Part shown: one piece after another, positions 1 through 12,000 of the stretch
How positions within the stretch are numbered: position 1 is the stretch's first letter
Layout: the number at the start of each line of letters is the position of its first letter
Assembly (NCBI RefSeq): GCF_009649845.1
Contig: NZ_WJIE01000002.1
Coordinates: 620,001-684,000 of the forward strand
Length of the DNA: 64,000 nucleotides
Direction: 5' to 3'
Source of the DNA: Polyangium spumosum
GTDB lineage: Bacteria > Myxococcota_A > Polyangia > Polyangiales > Polyangiaceae
Notes under the pieces: model-generated
Told to the model about the DNA's origin: nothing
Database searches by the model: none
Seen by the model: only the letters and a program-made list of their open reading frames with translations
Translations under genes and position numbers: made by a program

Positions 1-2
1 CG

Positions 3-2038
<2,036 letters not shown>

Positions 2039-2048
<10 letters not shown>

Positions 2049-2785
2049 GGCTCCCGGTCGCGCTCGTGATCTCGACCGCCGCGCTCACGTGGCTCGTGTC
2101 TCCGTCGCTCGCGAGCGCGCAGAGCAAGGAGTCTGCGGCGGCGCGGCGCGCGTCGGCGGCGCTGGAGCAGGACTACACGCACACGCTGGTCTCGGTGAAC
2201 GCGGGGCTGATCAGCCTGCCCGCGGCGAACGTGTGCCCGCGCTCGCGCACGAGCTGCGAGAAGGGCGAGACGAGCTTCTCGCTCGGCGTCTTCAACCAGT
2301 ACCGCATCGGCCGCTTCGGCCTCGGCGCGAGCATCGCCTGGGCGCAGTCGCTCCTCAGCGGCACGGCGCCCGGCGCCGCCGAGCTCGAGCGCGAGCACGA
2401 TCGCAGCTACTTCCTCGTCGAGGGGCAAGCGCGTTATTACGGCATCCAGAGCGACAAGTGGGAGTGGTGGGGCGGCGTGACGCTCGGCGCGGTGATCATC
2501 CGCGACGCCTGGACGGTGGCCTCGGATCGCGATCCCTGGGCGGACACGGCCTTCGTCGGCCCGCGCGCCGCGGCGCTCTCGACCGAGGGCCTCGCGGCGG
2601 GCCTGGCCATCGGCGGCGAGTGGACCGTGGCCCCGAACTGGTCGCTCGGAACGACGCTGCGTTACGCGAGCTGGTTCTTGCCGACGGAGCCAAAACAAGC
2701 GCCCACGGGTGACAGCGCGTCACTGTCGGGTCGGGTGGACATGCTGGAGTTCGGGTTGCTGGTGGCCTACCGTATCGCGCTTTAA
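2039..2785 (+). CDS. Secreted outer-membrane-type protein of unknown function
   Basis: A 248-residue protein with a clear Sec signal peptide (hydrophobic core at about residues 5-22, cleavage near ASAQ). The mature part alternates short polar and aromatic/Gly-rich stretches and ends in hydrophobic residues (VAYRIAL), as in small outer-membrane beta-barrels. Two cysteines (CPRSRTSC) could form a disulfide. The start codon lies inside the 3' end of the kinase gene, with a 10-bp overlap in another frame, so the two are probably coupled and may act together. I do not recognise a named family. Confidence 0.75.
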
Positions 2786-2852
2786 AACAGGGAATTGACG
2801 CGTCCGCGCGAGATCGGTACGAGTCCCGTCCCGATCCTCACGGAAGGCGCGA

Positions 2853-3704
2853 ATGGCCCTCGATCTCTCGAGCCTGGGCTTCACCACGGAGCCGAGCTCG
2901 TTCACCTACGACTGGAAGACCCTCGCGCTCTACGCGCTCGGCATCGGCGCGAAGCGCGACGAGCTCGCCTACCTCTACGAGGGCACCGCCGGCGGCATGA
3001 AGGTCTACCCGACCTTCGCCGTGATCCCTGCGACCGAGCCGGTCTTCAAGTCCCTCGCGCGCACGGGCGGCAACTTCGCGATGGTGGTCCACGGCGGCCA
3101 GAAGATCCGCGCCCTCGCGCCGATCCCGCCCTCGGGCACGTTGCTCACGACCGCCACGATCCGCGGCCTCTACGACATGAAAAGGCTCGCGCAGGTCGTC
3201 ATCGACACGACGACCACGCTCGAGGGCGGCGAGCGCGTCTACGAGACGACGTGGTCGATCCTCTACCGCGGCGAAGGTGGCTTCAGCGGCCCGCGCCCGC
3301 CCGCGGACCCGGACGAACCTTCGATCCCGAAGGACCGCGAGCCCACGTTCCTCCACGAGGAGACGACGTCCCCCGAGCAAGCGCTGCTCTACCGGCTCTC
3401 GGGTGATCACAACCCGCTGCACGCCGACCCGGCGTTCGCCGCGTCGGTGGGCTTCCCGCAGGGCCCGATCCTGCACGGGCTCGCGACGTACGGTTTTGCC
3501 GCGCGCGCCGTGGTGAAGGGGCTCCTCGGCGGAGACGCGTCGCGGCTGCGGCTCCTCTCGGCGCAGTTCCGCAAGCCGGTCTGGCCCGGCGACACGATCG
3601 TCACGCAGGGATTTGTGCTCGAAGGCGGAAAGGTGGCGCTCCAGGCGAGCGTGAAGGGAAGACCGGAGGCGGTGCTCACGGGCGGATACGCGGAGATCGC
3701 CTGA
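2853..3704 (+). CDS. MaoC-like (R)-specific enoyl-CoA hydratase, double hot-dog
   Basis: A 283-residue protein of the MaoC/hydratase-2 type. The N-terminal half (LYALGIGAKRDELAYLYEG) matches the degenerate first hot-dog fold of two-domain hydratase-2 enzymes. The C-terminal half carries the hydratase-2 motif YRLSGDHNPLHADPAFA, whose Asp and His are the usual catalytic pair, followed by QGPILHGLATYGFAAR. Members hydrate trans-2-enoyl-CoA to (R)-3-hydroxyacyl-CoA in fatty acid or PHA metabolism. GGAAGG-like purines (CGGAAGG) sit six bases before the ATG. It stands alone, so the physiological substrate cannot be told. Confidence 0.9.
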   Translation: MALDLSSLGFTTEPSSFTYDWKTLALYALGIGAKRDELAYLYEGTAGGMKVYPTFAVIPATEPVFKSLARTGGNFAMVVHGGQKIRALAPIPPSGTLLTTATIRGLYDMKRLAQVVIDTTTTLEGGERVYETTWSILYRGEGGFSGPRPPADPDEPSIPKDREPTFLHEETTSPEQALLYRLSGDHNPLHADPAFAASVGFPQGPILHGLATYGFAARAVVKGLLGGDASRLRLLSAQFRKPVWPGDTIVTQGFVLEGGKVALQASVKGRPEAVLTGGYAEIA

Positions 3705-3807
3705 CGTGCCGCCGAGGCGCGTGCTAACTCGACCGGACCGATAGCAGGGTCACAGCCGCCCGCGCGGCAAAGACGGTGGGGCGAAGCCCTCTCTCTGAGA
3801 AGTCATC

Positions 3808-4572
3808 ATGAGCAAAGAGACCAAGAAGCAGCGCAAGGCCGAAGAGGATCCCGAGCTCGACAAGAAGCGGGCGGAGGACGAGGAAGAGGACGAAGAGGAA
3901 GAGGGCGCGGACGAGTCCGAAGACGAAGAGGAAGACGAAGAAGAGGACGAAGAGGAAGACGAAGAAGAGGACGAAGAGGAAGACGAGCACGCGCAGCACC
4001 AGGGCAAGGACGCCGCCGCGCAAGGCGACGACGAGGACCCGAACTGGTGGACGCCGCACGTCGTCCTCGGCGTGCTCGTGCTCATCGGCATCCTCGGCTT
4101 CTTCGGGATGTTCAACAAGCCGCTCGGCTTCCTCGCCGCGAAGCCCGCCGCCGCCCCGGTGACGGAGACGGTCACGACGCAGCCGGCGACGCAGCCGACG
4201 CCCCAGGCGCCGCCGCGCCCCACGGCCCCGGCGCAGCAGCCGCAGCGGGAGATGTTCGGCGCGAAGCACTTCCTCGTGATGTACAAGGGCAGCATGCGCG
4301 CGCCCGCGAACATCACGCGCACGAAGGAAGAGGCGAAGGCGCGCGCCGAGGAGGCCCTGAAGAAGGTCAAGGGCGGCGCGAAGTTCGAGACGATCGTCGG
4401 GGAGTACAGCGACGAGCCGAACGCGGGCGCCCGCGGCGGCGACCTCGGGCTCTTCCCGAAGGGCGCGATGGTGGGTCCGTTCCAGGAGGCGGTCGAGAAG
4501 CTGAAGGTCAACGAGATCAGCGGCCTCGTCGAGACGCCCTTCGGCTACCACGTCATTCTGCGAACCAAATGA
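3808..4572 (+). CDS. Membrane-anchored parvulin-type peptidyl-prolyl isomerase with acidic N-terminus
   Basis: 254 residues in three parts. Residues about 1-68 are extremely acidic (runs of Asp/Glu), residues about 80-102 form a single transmembrane helix, and after a Pro/Ala/Thr-rich linker a PpiC/parvulin rotamase domain occupies about 150-254. Rotamase signatures are GAKHFLVMYKG, ARGGDLGLFPKG.MVGPF and the terminal ETPFGYHVIL. There is no signal peptide, and the acidic segment would remain cytoplasmic with the isomerase in the periplasm. It probably assists folding of exported proteins. The acidic part is encoded by a 24-bp tandem repeat. A purine-rich stretch (GAGAAG) precedes the ATG. 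Confidence 0.88.
   Translation: MSKETKKQRKAEEDPELDKKRAEDEEEDEEEEGADESEDEEEDEEEDEEEDEEEDEEEDEHAQHQGKDAAAQGDDEDPNWWTPHVVLGVLVLIGILGFFGMFNKPLGFLAAKPAAAPVTETVTTQPATQPTPQAPPRPTAPAQQPQREMFGAKHFLVMYKGSMRAPANITRTKEEAKARAEEALKKVKGGAKFETIVGEYSDEPNAGARGGDLGLFPKGAMVGPFQEAVEKLKVNEISGLVETPFGYHVILRTK
3925..3987 (+). repeat. 24-bp coding tandem repeat (2.6 copies)
   Basis: Two full copies of a 24-bp purine-only unit (3925-3948, 3949-3972) and a partial third copy encode the Glu/Asp tract of the parvulin-like protein. The unit is a multiple of three, so copy-number change would keep the frame. Confidence 0.8.
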
Positions 4573-4588
4573 GCGCCCCTCTCCCCTG

Positions 4589-4611
4589 CCCCTCTCCCGA
4601 ACGGAGAGGGG
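4589..4611. terminator. 9-bp GC-rich hairpin between convergent genes
   Basis: CCCCTCTCC (4589-4597) pairs perfectly with GGAGAGGGG (4603-4611) around a 5-nt loop, 16 bp after the stop of the parvulin gene and 25 bp from the stop of the convergent lipoprotein gene. It lacks a U-tract. The same core recurs twice at 27.6 kb, so it may be a REP-like extragenic repeat used as a bidirectional terminator. Confidence 0.5.
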
Positions 4612-4635
4612 TCTGGGGTGAGGGATTCGTCCACT

Positions 4636-5724
4636 TCACTTCTTCGCGAGCACGTCCTTCAGGCGAGAGATCTTCTCGTCCTTGCCGAGCGACACCTTCG
4701 CGACCTCGTCGGCCGTCATCCCGCTCCGGAGCACGCGCGCCTCGTCGCCGATCCCCACGAGCCGGCTGCCCGTGCGCGCGACGATCCACTCGACCGCAGG
4801 CGCCTCGCCTTCCTTGCTCATGAAGCGCACGGCGCCGTCGGCGATCCCCTTCTCCTTCTGCGCCCCGGGGCCCTTGCCGAGCGTCGCGAGCACGTCCTTC
4901 GCCTGCTCCACGTCCGCGCGGACCATGACGGCGAACCGATACCGTTTGTCCGCGTCCTTGTAATAACCAAACGCGCCGCCGCCCGTGCTCGGGATGCCCA
5001 GGAGGTCCTTGGTCACGACGCGAACGCCGAGCGGCAACCGGTTCGCCTCCGGCAGCGCCGCCGCGGCCGGCGGGAGCGCCGTATCGCCCGGGAGCTTCGC
5101 GCCGATCTCTTTCACGAGCGGCGCGAGCAGTTTGTCGCCGAGCGCCTTGATCGCAGGCTCGGCCGCCGCCTCGTCGTTGTACGTGATCTCCGCGAGGTGC
5201 GCGCCGCGCCAGAGGTAGGCCGTCCCGAGGCCGAGCGCGGCCGCGCCGCCGCCCTCGATCGGCCGCGGCGTGTCCTCGCCCGCGGGATCACCGTCGCCGA
5301 CGACGCGCTTCGTGAACATCGCGTACGCGCCCTCGGTCGAGCCGAACTTCGAGAGGTGCACGTCGATCGTCGCCGCGCTGCCATTGCCGTCGACGTACCG
5401 GAGCTCGACGACGCGGCGGACGCCGAAGCCTTTGTAGATCTCGCACTCGCCGTCGAACATGTCGCAGATCTGATCGAGCGGGAGGCTGCCGGCTTCGCCG
5501 TACGTCTTGTCGCCGCCGTTCGGGTCGAGGCAGAAGTTCGCCGTGGTGCGCGGGAAAAACGGCGCGGATTGCGCGTCGGACAAGGTCCCGCCGCCGCCGG
5601 CGCACGCCGCGGGCTTCGCCGCGGGAGGCGGCGGAGGCGCGGCCCCACGAGGCTCGTCGCTCTTGCAAGCGCTGACGAGGGCGAGGGCGAACAGGGTTCC
5701 GAATGCCGCGTGCCGTTGGATCAT
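4636..5724 (-). CDS. Lipoprotein, DUF6599-like
   Basis: The protein (362 residues) starts at the ATG at 5724, giving a canonical lipoprotein signal with lipobox LVSAC (Cys20); a TTG 18 bp upstream would add six residues before it. The mature part contains FDGECEIYKGFGVRR, VHLSKFGSTEGAYAMFTKRV and later repeated alpha/beta segments, resembling the DUF6599 type of secreted proteins; this assignment is from memory and tentative. A Cys pair (CDMFDGEC) may be disulfide-bonded. It is convergent with the parvulin gene and divergent from the pilin operon. Confidence 0.72.
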   Translation of the reverse strand: MIQRHAAFGTLFALALVSACKSDEPRGAAPPPPPAAKPAACAGGGGTLSDAQSAPFFPRTTANFCLDPNGGDKTYGEAGSLPLDQICDMFDGECEIYKGFGVRRVVELRYVDGNGSAATIDVHLSKFGSTEGAYAMFTKRVVGDGDPAGEDTPRPIEGGGAAALGLGTAYLWRGAHLAEITYNDEAAAEPAIKALGDKLLAPLVKEIGAKLPGDTALPPAAAALPEANRLPLGVRVVTKDLLGIPSTGGGAFGYYKDADKRYRFAVMVRADVEQAKDVLATLGKGPGAQKEKGIADGAVRFMSKEGEAPAVEWIVARTGSRLVGIGDEARVLRSGMTADEVAKVSLGKDEKISRLKDVLAKK

Positions 5725-5908
5725 GGTCGACCGCAAATGCAACGTTCAAGAGACCGGTGCAAGGCCACGAGCGCCCCGGCCCCCCGGATCCCGCAACTTT
5801 TGCAGAGCGTCGCAATCCGTAGCGGATGGTTCCGCGCCGCACCCCACGATCGGCCTTGCTCCGGGCCTCTTCGGCTTCCCCGAAAACTTCTCTGTGGAGG
5901 CACGAGGC

Positions 5909-6553
5909 TTGCTACCAATCATGTTGGTGGCTCGTTTCCTTTCTCGCCGGTTTCCGAGGACGCGGACGCGCGCTGCACGTGCGGCGGGGCGGCTCGGTGG
6001 CTTCACGCTGACCGAGATCCTCGTGGTCATCTTCATGATCGCGCTGCTCGCGGCGATCGCGTCGCCCGCGTTCATCCGCATCATGCGCGACATCGGCCTG
6101 AGTCGGCTCACGATGCAGCTCGCGGAGATCTACCGGCGCGGCTACGTCGAGTCGAACGAACGCGCGACGTTCGTCGTGCGGTTCCGCAAGGCGAACGGCT
6201 TGCCGCAGGTCGAGACCGTGCGAGCCGCGCTCGACACGCCGACGCCGACGCTGATCTCGCCGCGCGGCTGCAACACGATCAACTGGGACGACCCCACGCT
6301 CGAGCGACAAACCTTCCGCTTCGCCGCGGCCGACAAGAAGGAGATCGTCGACGTCGGCTTCCTCGGCCCCGACAACGCGAGCGAGGACACCGCCGATGTC
6401 TGCTTCTCGCGTCGCAAGGCGTTCGTCCGGTACAACGGCGGCGCGTTCACGGAGATGGTCGGCGCGGCGAGGCTCACCGTGACGAACCTCTCGAACGGCC
6501 GCGTGCGCCGGGTGCTCGTGCCGTCGTTTGGCCTGCCGAGGGTGATCCAGTGA
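5909..6553 (+). CDS. Type IV minor pilin, FimU/GspH-like
   Basis: A prepilin with the class III signal: basic leader, then G|FTLTE followed by the hydrophobic helix ILVVIFMIALLAAIASPAF. PilD-type peptidase would cut after the Gly. I place the start at TTG 5909 because GGAGG (5896-5900) is spaced 8 bases from it; the ATG at 5921 would be 20 bases away. The C-terminal part is Asp/Asn/Thr-rich with two cysteines (RGCNTIN, DVCFSR), like FimU/GspH pseudopilins. First gene of a five- or six-gene coupled operon with PilV, PilW, PilX and PilY1-type genes. The product should help prime type IV pilus assembly. Confidence 0.85.
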   Translation: MLPIMLVARFLSRRFPRTRTRAARAAGRLGGFTLTEILVVIFMIALLAAIASPAFIRIMRDIGLSRLTMQLAEIYRRGYVESNERATFVVRFRKANGLPQVETVRAALDTPTPTLISPRGCNTINWDDPTLERQTFRFAAADKKEIVDVGFLGPDNASEDTADVCFSRRKAFVRYNGGAFTEMVGAARLTVTNLSNGRVRRVLVPSFGLPRVIQ

Positions 6554-7158
6554 GCCGCGCGCGTGGCTACACGGTCATCGAGGTCATGATGGCCCTCTCG
6601 ATCCTCGCGGTCGGCGCGACGGGCGTGATCGCGCTGCAGAAGGTCGCGCTGATCGGCAACTCGAACGCGCGGATCGGCGACGGCGCGCGGCAGGTCGCGT
6701 CGACGTGGGCCGAGCGGCTCAAGGTCGACTCGATCCAGTGGAACGACCCGCTCGGGATGCAGGACATCGGCGAGACACGCTGGCTCGCCTCGTCGTTCGT
6801 GTACAACAGCGCGAGCCCGCCGGGCCCGGCGCAGTGGATCCTCGCGCCCGAGATCCCCGGCTGGAGCTCGCCCGTGGCCGACATCCAGGGCGTCGACGTG
6901 AGCGTCGACGACACCACGACGAGCGGCGTCTTCTGCACGCACCTGCAGATCGCGCGGGCCGTCCAGAAGCCGCTCTCGCTGGGCGGCGCGACGCACCCCA
7001 TCGCTGCCCGCGCCCTCGTGCGCGTGATCTGGCGGCGGGACCTCGCGCCGATCACCGAGTGCCGGACGACCCCGCCCGCGAACATCGAGACAAACGACGC
7101 GCGTTACGGCTTCTATTACCTCTCCACCGTGATCGGCCAAGAGGAGGCCTCGAACTGA
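6550..7158 (+). CDS. Type IV minor pilin, PilV-like
   Basis: 202 residues, starting at a GTG that overlaps the previous stop (GTGA). The prepilin cleavage site is RARG|YTVIEVMMALSILAVG, with Glu at +5, and the helix continues into the AVGATGVIALQ pattern typical of PilV (VGllGla..q). The rest is a globular headpiece with two cysteines (FCTHLQ, ECRTT). Position between the FimU-like and PilW-like genes supports the PilV call. Secreted/inner-membrane stored, then part of the pilus tip complex. Confidence 0.85.
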   Translation: MSRARGYTVIEVMMALSILAVGATGVIALQKVALIGNSNARIGDGARQVASTWAERLKVDSIQWNDPLGMQDIGETRWLASSFVYNSASPPGPAQWILAPEIPGWSSPVADIQGVDVSVDDTTTSGVFCTHLQIARAVQKPLSLGGATHPIAARALVRVIWRRDLAPITECRTTPPANIETNDARYGFYYLSTVIGQEEASN

Positions 7159-8423
7159 TGCGCGCGAACGACCGCACCCTCCGCGCGGGCGAGCGGCGTG
7201 GCTTCACGCTCGTCGAGCTGCTCGTCGCGATCTCCGCGGGCGCGCTCGTCGCCGCCGCGGCCGTGCTCCTCTCGAAAAACGCCGTGCGGATCTTCCAGGA
7301 AGAGGCGCGCATCTCGTACGCGCAGGTCGCCGTGTCGATGGGCCTCGGTCGTCTGGGCACGGACCTCGAGCACGCCGGGCGCAACAGCACGAGGAACCCC
7401 TACACCGACCGGCGCGTCTGCGCTCCGACGAACCTCGTCGGCTGGCCGGACGGCATGCGAAGGCTCGCGCCCGTCGTCATCGAGCCTCGCCCCGATCTGC
7501 CGCAAAACGCAGGCAACGACCTGCGGAACGAGCGCATCACGATCGCCGGCGACCTCGAGTCCGGCGAGAACTTCATCATGAGCACGACGCTGCCCGGCGC
7601 GAACAGCACGACGCTCGTGCTCCAGCCGAACAGCCGCGCGATCCGCCGCCTCACGGCGCTGACGAACAACGGCGACGTCGCCAAGAGGCTCTCGGAGTAC
7701 TTCCGCGTCGGCCGCATGCTGCACGTCGAGGGGCCGACGAGCGACTATTACGGCGTCATCCAGGGCTTCGCCACGACGGGCGCGCCCATCGACTCGATCC
7801 AGGTGGCGGTCTCGAACACGCCCGCCCTGCCCGTGCAGACGTCGCAGGGCGTGGGCTCCTCGTGCGCGATCAAGGGCTTCGGGACGGGCTTCCCCGTGCA
7901 CGTGATCTCGCGCGTGCGTTACGAGCTCCGGTCCGTGGTCGGAGACCCGACCTTCGCCGATTACGTGCAGCCGCTGAACCCCGTGACCGGCGACGAAGAT
8001 CGCACGGAGCTCGTGCGGGTCGAGCTCGCGGCGGACGACAGCGAGGTCCCCGGCACGCAGGAGATCGTCGCCGAGTACGCGGTCGGGCTGCGCTTCGGCA
8101 TCACCGCGCTCACCTTGACCTCGCAGCCGGACGCGCCGGTCCTCGAGCGCTTCCCGATCACCGATCCCGTGCCGAACGCGCAGATCTACACGATCGCAGG
8201 CCCTCCCGACGTGCAGGGCACCCGGCCCGAGGCCGTGCGCTCCGTGCAGGTTCGCCTCTCCACGCGATCTCGCGCGCCGGATCGACCCACGCAGCTCGCG
8301 GCGCCCGCGGGACGACCGTTCCGCTTCCTCGTCGGCAACGCCAAGGGCGCGGAGCGCTTCGCGCGCGTCCGGACGCTCGAGCGCGAGTTCTCGCTCGTCA
8401 ACACGCGAGGAGGTTCGCCGTGA
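7158..8423 (+). CDS. Type IV minor pilin, PilW-like
   Basis: 421 residues, ATG overlapping the previous TGA by one base. The N-terminus has RRG|FTLVELLVAISAGALVAA, a textbook class III prepilin signal, followed by a long headpiece that includes DLEHAGRN, the characteristic early PilW segment (a.dl.raGy). Length is above that of most PilW proteins (about 250-350 residues). Three cysteines are visible. It forms part of the minor-pilin/PilY1 priming complex encoded by this operon. Confidence 0.87.
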   Translation: MRANDRTLRAGERRGFTLVELLVAISAGALVAAAAVLLSKNAVRIFQEEARISYAQVAVSMGLGRLGTDLEHAGRNSTRNPYTDRRVCAPTNLVGWPDGMRRLAPVVIEPRPDLPQNAGNDLRNERITIAGDLESGENFIMSTTLPGANSTTLVLQPNSRAIRRLTALTNNGDVAKRLSEYFRVGRMLHVEGPTSDYYGVIQGFATTGAPIDSIQVAVSNTPALPVQTSQGVGSSCAIKGFGTGFPVHVISRVRYELRSVVGDPTFADYVQPLNPVTGDEDRTELVRVELAADDSEVPGTQEIVAEYAVGLRFGITALTLTSQPDAPVLERFPITDPVPNAQIYTIAGPPDVQGTRPEAVRSVQVRLSTRSRAPDRPTQLAAPAGRPFRFLVGNAKGAERFARVRTLEREFSLVNTRGGSP

Positions 8424-9076
8424 CCGAGGTCGTCCAGAGGAACCCGAGCGCGATCACGCGCCGCCTCGCGCGCCGCCGCGAGCGCGGCGCCACGGTCTTC
8501 GTGGTCGTGCTCGTCATCGCCATGCTCACGGGCATCGGCCTCTTCGCCGCGCAGGCGAGCACCATCGCGACGAGCACGAGCGGCATCTCGCGCGTCACCA
8601 CGCAGAGCCGTTACTTCAGCGAGAGCGCGATGAACGCCGTCACCGCGAAGCTCTCGCGGGACCTCGGCGCGCAGGTCGACTTCCTCGCGCGGCAGAACTC
8701 GACGGAGTGCCTCGGCATGATGGGCGATCCGTACTACCAGAACTGCTCGCGGTTTGGCCGGGCGTACATCGAGAAGGAGCTCGGCATCCCGCTCTTCCAG
8801 CCGTACGACCCGCAATCGGGGCAACACGGCAGCCTCGGCCGCATCGAGAACAGCACGGCCGATCTGCTCGTCGAGGTGAACGACCTCTTCCGCGTCGATC
8901 GCCCCATCGCGGGCTTCGACTACACCTCCGCGGGCGCGGCCAACGTCCACTTCATGAGCGTCATGCTCCATGGAACGGGCCGCATCCGGCTCGCGCCGCC
9001 CGGCGGCGTCGCGACCACCCTTTCGAGCACCACCTTCCGCGCCGAGCTCGTCGTCGGACCGATCTCCGGACCTTGA
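8420..9076 (+). CDS. Type IV pilus assembly protein, PilX-like
   Basis: 218 residues from GTG 8420, overlapping the previous stop (GTGA), with GAGGAGG 7-8 bases upstream inside the preceding gene. After a basic leader comes RERGATVFVVVLVIAMLTGIG, matching the PilX N-terminus (rG..L.valilL..lt.lg), where the +5 Glu of ordinary pilins is absent. The following helix is Ser/Thr-rich. Located directly before the PilY1-like gene, the usual PilX position. Confidence 0.8.
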   Translation: MTEVVQRNPSAITRRLARRRERGATVFVVVLVIAMLTGIGLFAAQASTIATSTSGISRVTTQSRYFSESAMNAVTAKLSRDLGAQVDFLARQNSTECLGMMGDPYYQNCSRFGRAYIEKELGIPLFQPYDPQSGQHGSLGRIENSTADLLVEVNDLFRVDRPIAGFDYTSAGAANVHFMSVMLHGTGRIRLAPPGGVATTLSSTTFRAELVVGPISGP

Positions 9077-9087
9077 CGGAGGACCTC

Positions 9088-12000
9088 ATGCGAACGTTGA
9101 ACCGCGTCCTCTCCCCCTCCATCGCCGTCGCCACGCTGCTCTCGATCGCGTCCTTCGCGACGGTCGCCGAGGCGCAGCTCGACATCAACCCGCCGCTGCC
9201 GAACGTGCTGCTCGTCATCGACACCTCGGGGTCGATGGAGAACATGGCGAGCGGCAAGCGGCCCGAGGAAGACGGCGCGGCGTGTGTCCCCGGCACGACC
9301 ACGCCGCTGAACCGCTGGGCCACGCTGGTCACCGTGCTGACGGGGACGATCCAGAACTTCTCCTGCTTCGCGCAGGATCGATCGTCGAGCTCGTTCCAGA
9401 ACGAGTTCACCCTGCCGAGCGGGCCGGATCCCTACGACTACAAGTACTACCTGCCCTTCCACCGCATCCTCTCGAACGGCTGCGCCTACGGCCCGGGATC
9501 GATGGGCGGCGCGTGGTGGGACTGGCCCGCGAACGCGCTCCGGACGCACGCGTGGAACAACACGAGCCAGGCCTGCGACACGCCGGGCTTCCAGCAAGCG
9601 AACGACGGCCTGCTCGACACGTACCGCGATCGCGTCCGCTTCGGCCTGATGACGTTCGACACGCTCCCCGATCCCGGCACCGGCGCGAGCGGCTCCGCGC
9701 CCGCGCCGAACGACGGCACGAAGGGCATGTGGAGCTACTACCCGAGCTGGAGCTCCGGCGGCTCGCCCGCGGACGGCAACCCGCCGAACTGCGCGACCCA
9801 CGACTTCGAGGTCGGCGCGCGAAACCCCGCCGCGCCGCCGTGGGAGGGGCGCCTCATCGGCTTCGGCCCGCACGACGCGCCGATCGCGCAGGTGCAGCAG
9901 ATCAACGATCGCCTCCAGTCCTCGCTCCTCGCGATGCGGCCCTACGGCGCGACCCCGATCGCGGGCGTCCTCGCCGACGCGCGTGACTACCTCTTGAACG
10001 ACGGCTCGAACGACCCGGCCACGGGCAAACCCTTCGGCCCGAAGGACGATCCGTACTACGCGGGCAAGTGTCGCAACCAGTTCATCATCCTCCTCTCGGA
10101 CGGCGAGCCGAACCTCGACCTGCGCGAGTCCTGCGCGACGGGCAACGGCAAGTGCCCCTATCCGCGGCCGCACGAGATCGCGCACGAGCTCTCGACGCAG
10201 CCGAACCCGATCAAGACCTTCGCCATCGGCTTCGGTTTGTCGCAGGCGGGCGGCACGAGCTGCAGCAACCTCACGCAGAGCGACCTCGTCGCTCCGAACG
10301 GCCTCTGCGCGAGCGCGACGGGCGCGCTCAAGGCGTGCTGCACGCTCTCGCGTATCGCCTACGAGGGCGGCTCGACGCGCGCGTATTTCGCGGACGACCT
10401 GCCGAGCCTGAAGAGCGCGCTCGATCAGGTGCTCTCGGTCGTCTCGGCCGGCTCGACGAGCCGCACGATCCCCGTCTTCTCCACGGCCGGCGCCACGCAG
10501 AGCCAGGGCGACGCCGCCGCCGCGGGCTACCAGTTCGTCACGTCCTTCGACGCGCCCGTCGGCGGCCTCTGGACCGGCAACCTCGAGCGCAAGCGCTACG
10601 TCTGCGAGAACCAGAGCGGCATCCTGAAGCCCGTGCTCGCGACGATCGAGCAAAACAAAGGCGACGATTTCGAGGCGAACCTCAACACGAACGCCCCGGC
10701 CCGCAAGTTCTTCACGCTCGTCGGCACGCAGGAGAACGGGCAGATCCACTCGCGCCGCTCGCTCCGGCCGAACCTCTCGACCGACGACGGCCTCGGCCTC
10801 TACGGCGGCGCGAGCACGGGCCTGGTCGAGAGCACGACGTTCGCCGCGACGCTCGCCCAGGCTCCGCTCGCGCTCGACATCCCGTCGAACCCCGTGCCCG
10901 ACGCGTGCGAGTCGATCGCCGGAGCAAACGCGAGCGCGAGCGCGTGCGCCGACACGGCGATCCGCTGGGAGGTCGGCCTGCCGGGCGTGCCGCAGTCGCG
11001 CTTCGGCAACGCGCTCGGCAGCATCTACCACGCCTCGCCGATCACGATGGGCACGCCGAAGGAGTTCCTGCGCGACGAGTCCTACGCGGCGTTCGCCGCG
11101 GATCCGGTGGTCAAGAAGCGCCCGCTCGTGCTCTTCGCAGCGACGACCGACGGCCAGCTCCACGCCTTCAAGGTCGCGGCGAACGATCCGGCGGACACGC
11201 AGCGCGTCGACACGCTGGAGAACAACGAGCTCTGGTCGTTCCTCCCGCCGCACGTGCTGCCCGGGATCCTGCCGACGTACGGCCGGCAAGCGTTCCTCCT
11301 CGATGGAAGCCCCATCGTGAAGGACGTGATCTTCCAGCGCACGCGCGCGCAGGCGCAGGCCGGCGCGGCGGGCACGACGTGGAGGAGCGTGCTCGTCGCG
11401 GGCGGCGGCCTCGGCGGCAGCTTCTATTACGCGCTCGACGTGACGAACCCCGCCGATCCGAAGTTCCTCTGGCAGCTCTCGACGAACACGAACGGCGAGC
11501 CGCTCTTCGGCAGCACCACGGTCAAACCCGCGATCACCACGATCGCGCTCGACGACGGCAACAACGACGTGAAGGAGGTCGCCGTCGCGATCCTCCCCGG
11601 CGGCACGACGACGCTCACGACCGGGAGCTGCCCGCGCCTCAGGTCGACGACGAGCGTCTCGTCGTCCGACGCGTATCAGCCCAAGGTCGGCGGCGACGTG
11701 GTGCGGTGCTGGCACGACGCGAACGGCAAGGTCGGCGCGGCGCGCTCGCTCTCGATCGTCCGCCTCGACACGGGCGAGATCATCATGCACTTCCGCGGCA
11801 AGCTCGAGGACGGCCCCACGCTCCCGACGAACAAGGTGAAGGAAGACGCGTTCGACTCGCCCGTCACCGGCGTCCCCGTCCCCTACCCGTCGCTCCCGGG
11901 CCAGGTCTCCGATCGCATCTACGTCGGCGACGCGGACGGGACGCTCTGGCGCGTCGACCTCACCTCGCCGAAGCCCGACAACTGGAAGGTGGATCTCGCG

